Shown here: one piece after another, positions 63,990 to 64,000 of the stretch
Layout: each line of letters starts with the position of its first letter
Position numbering within the stretch: position 1 is the stretch's first letter
Assembly: GCA_019242475.1 (NCBI GenBank)
Contig: JAFAVK010000041.1
Span: forward strand, 43,794-107,793
Length of the DNA stretch: 64,000 nt
Source of the DNA: Acidobacteriota bacterium
GTDB taxonomy: Bacteria; Acidobacteriota; Blastocatellia; Pyrinomonadales; Pyrinomonadaceae
Direction: 5' to 3'
The notes under the pieces: generated by a model
Databases searched by the model: none
Told to the model about the DNA's origin: nothing
The model's input: only the letters and a program-made list of their open reading frames with translations
Made by a program: the position numbers and the translations under genes

Positions 63990-64000
63990 GCCTCACTAAA

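Overview
The window is GC-rich bacterial chromosome (an AT-richer stretch at 7.7-8.4 kb stands out) with compact housekeeping genes, many secreted proteins, DUF4097, DUF3309, DUF4383 and DUF6335 family proteins, Uup, MtnA, CoaBC, GatB and AcnA. This mix best fits Acidobacteriota, probably a Blastocatellia-like lineage. That placement is inferred from gene content only; no rRNA gene is present.

Layout: 0-7.7 kb carries an ATP-grasp fragment, xerD, a DUF4097 protein, a BaiN-type flavoprotein and a tesA / ABC ATPase / FtsX permease trio. 7.7-16.5 kb is the exceptional part. On the minus strand it holds a promoter, two intrinsic-terminator-like hairpins, 32 closely packed tRNA genes whose anticodons cover all 20 amino acids, interrupted by a 38-codon ORF, an orphan 266-residue protein and an HNH protein. 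These are followed by a Ro60/Rsr (TROVE-vWA) gene and four tandem Y-RNA-like genes. Two of the Y RNAs carry tRNA-like parts, one of them a circularly permuted tRNA body with the acceptor end closed by a loop. Several array tRNAs are odd: five have C33 instead of U33, Trp has a 22-nt variable arm, three Leu tRNAs have short variable loops, and Thr(AGU) and Arg(GCG) have anticodons unusual in bacteria. A HEPN-motif gene and a small conserved-looking gene lie just downstream.

16.5-31.8 kb has a MobB-like P-loop protein with a MOSC protein, a cytochrome c, a chlorite-dismutase-family protein, a large secreted protein, acyP, apt, umuD, coaBC, an Ntn asparaginase, a FecR-like protein, and a UDP-sugar dehydrogenase plus epimerase. 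31.8-47.7 kb has mtnA, a rhodanese gene with an in-frame UGA that looks like selenocysteine, gatB, an SDR, a TPR-TonB protein, dtd, a cyclophilin, a Cys-rich repeat protein, a GH51 arabinofuranosidase, DinB, uup, HEAT, MaoC and RidA proteins. 47.7-64 kb has an MFS transporter, a TIR-TolB-TPR fusion, a serine hydrolase, a DUF3667 protein, a candidate small RNA before acnA, a K+ channel, an aldehyde dehydrogenase, a glycosylasparaginase and an M1 aminopeptidase.

Throughout the window, intergenic gaps carry long inverted repeats built of short tandem words, mostly 7 nt (GCAGTAG, GTGATGA, GGCAAAA, AACCGTG and others). Their words recur at distant sites and often supply the stop codons or end residues of flanking genes.
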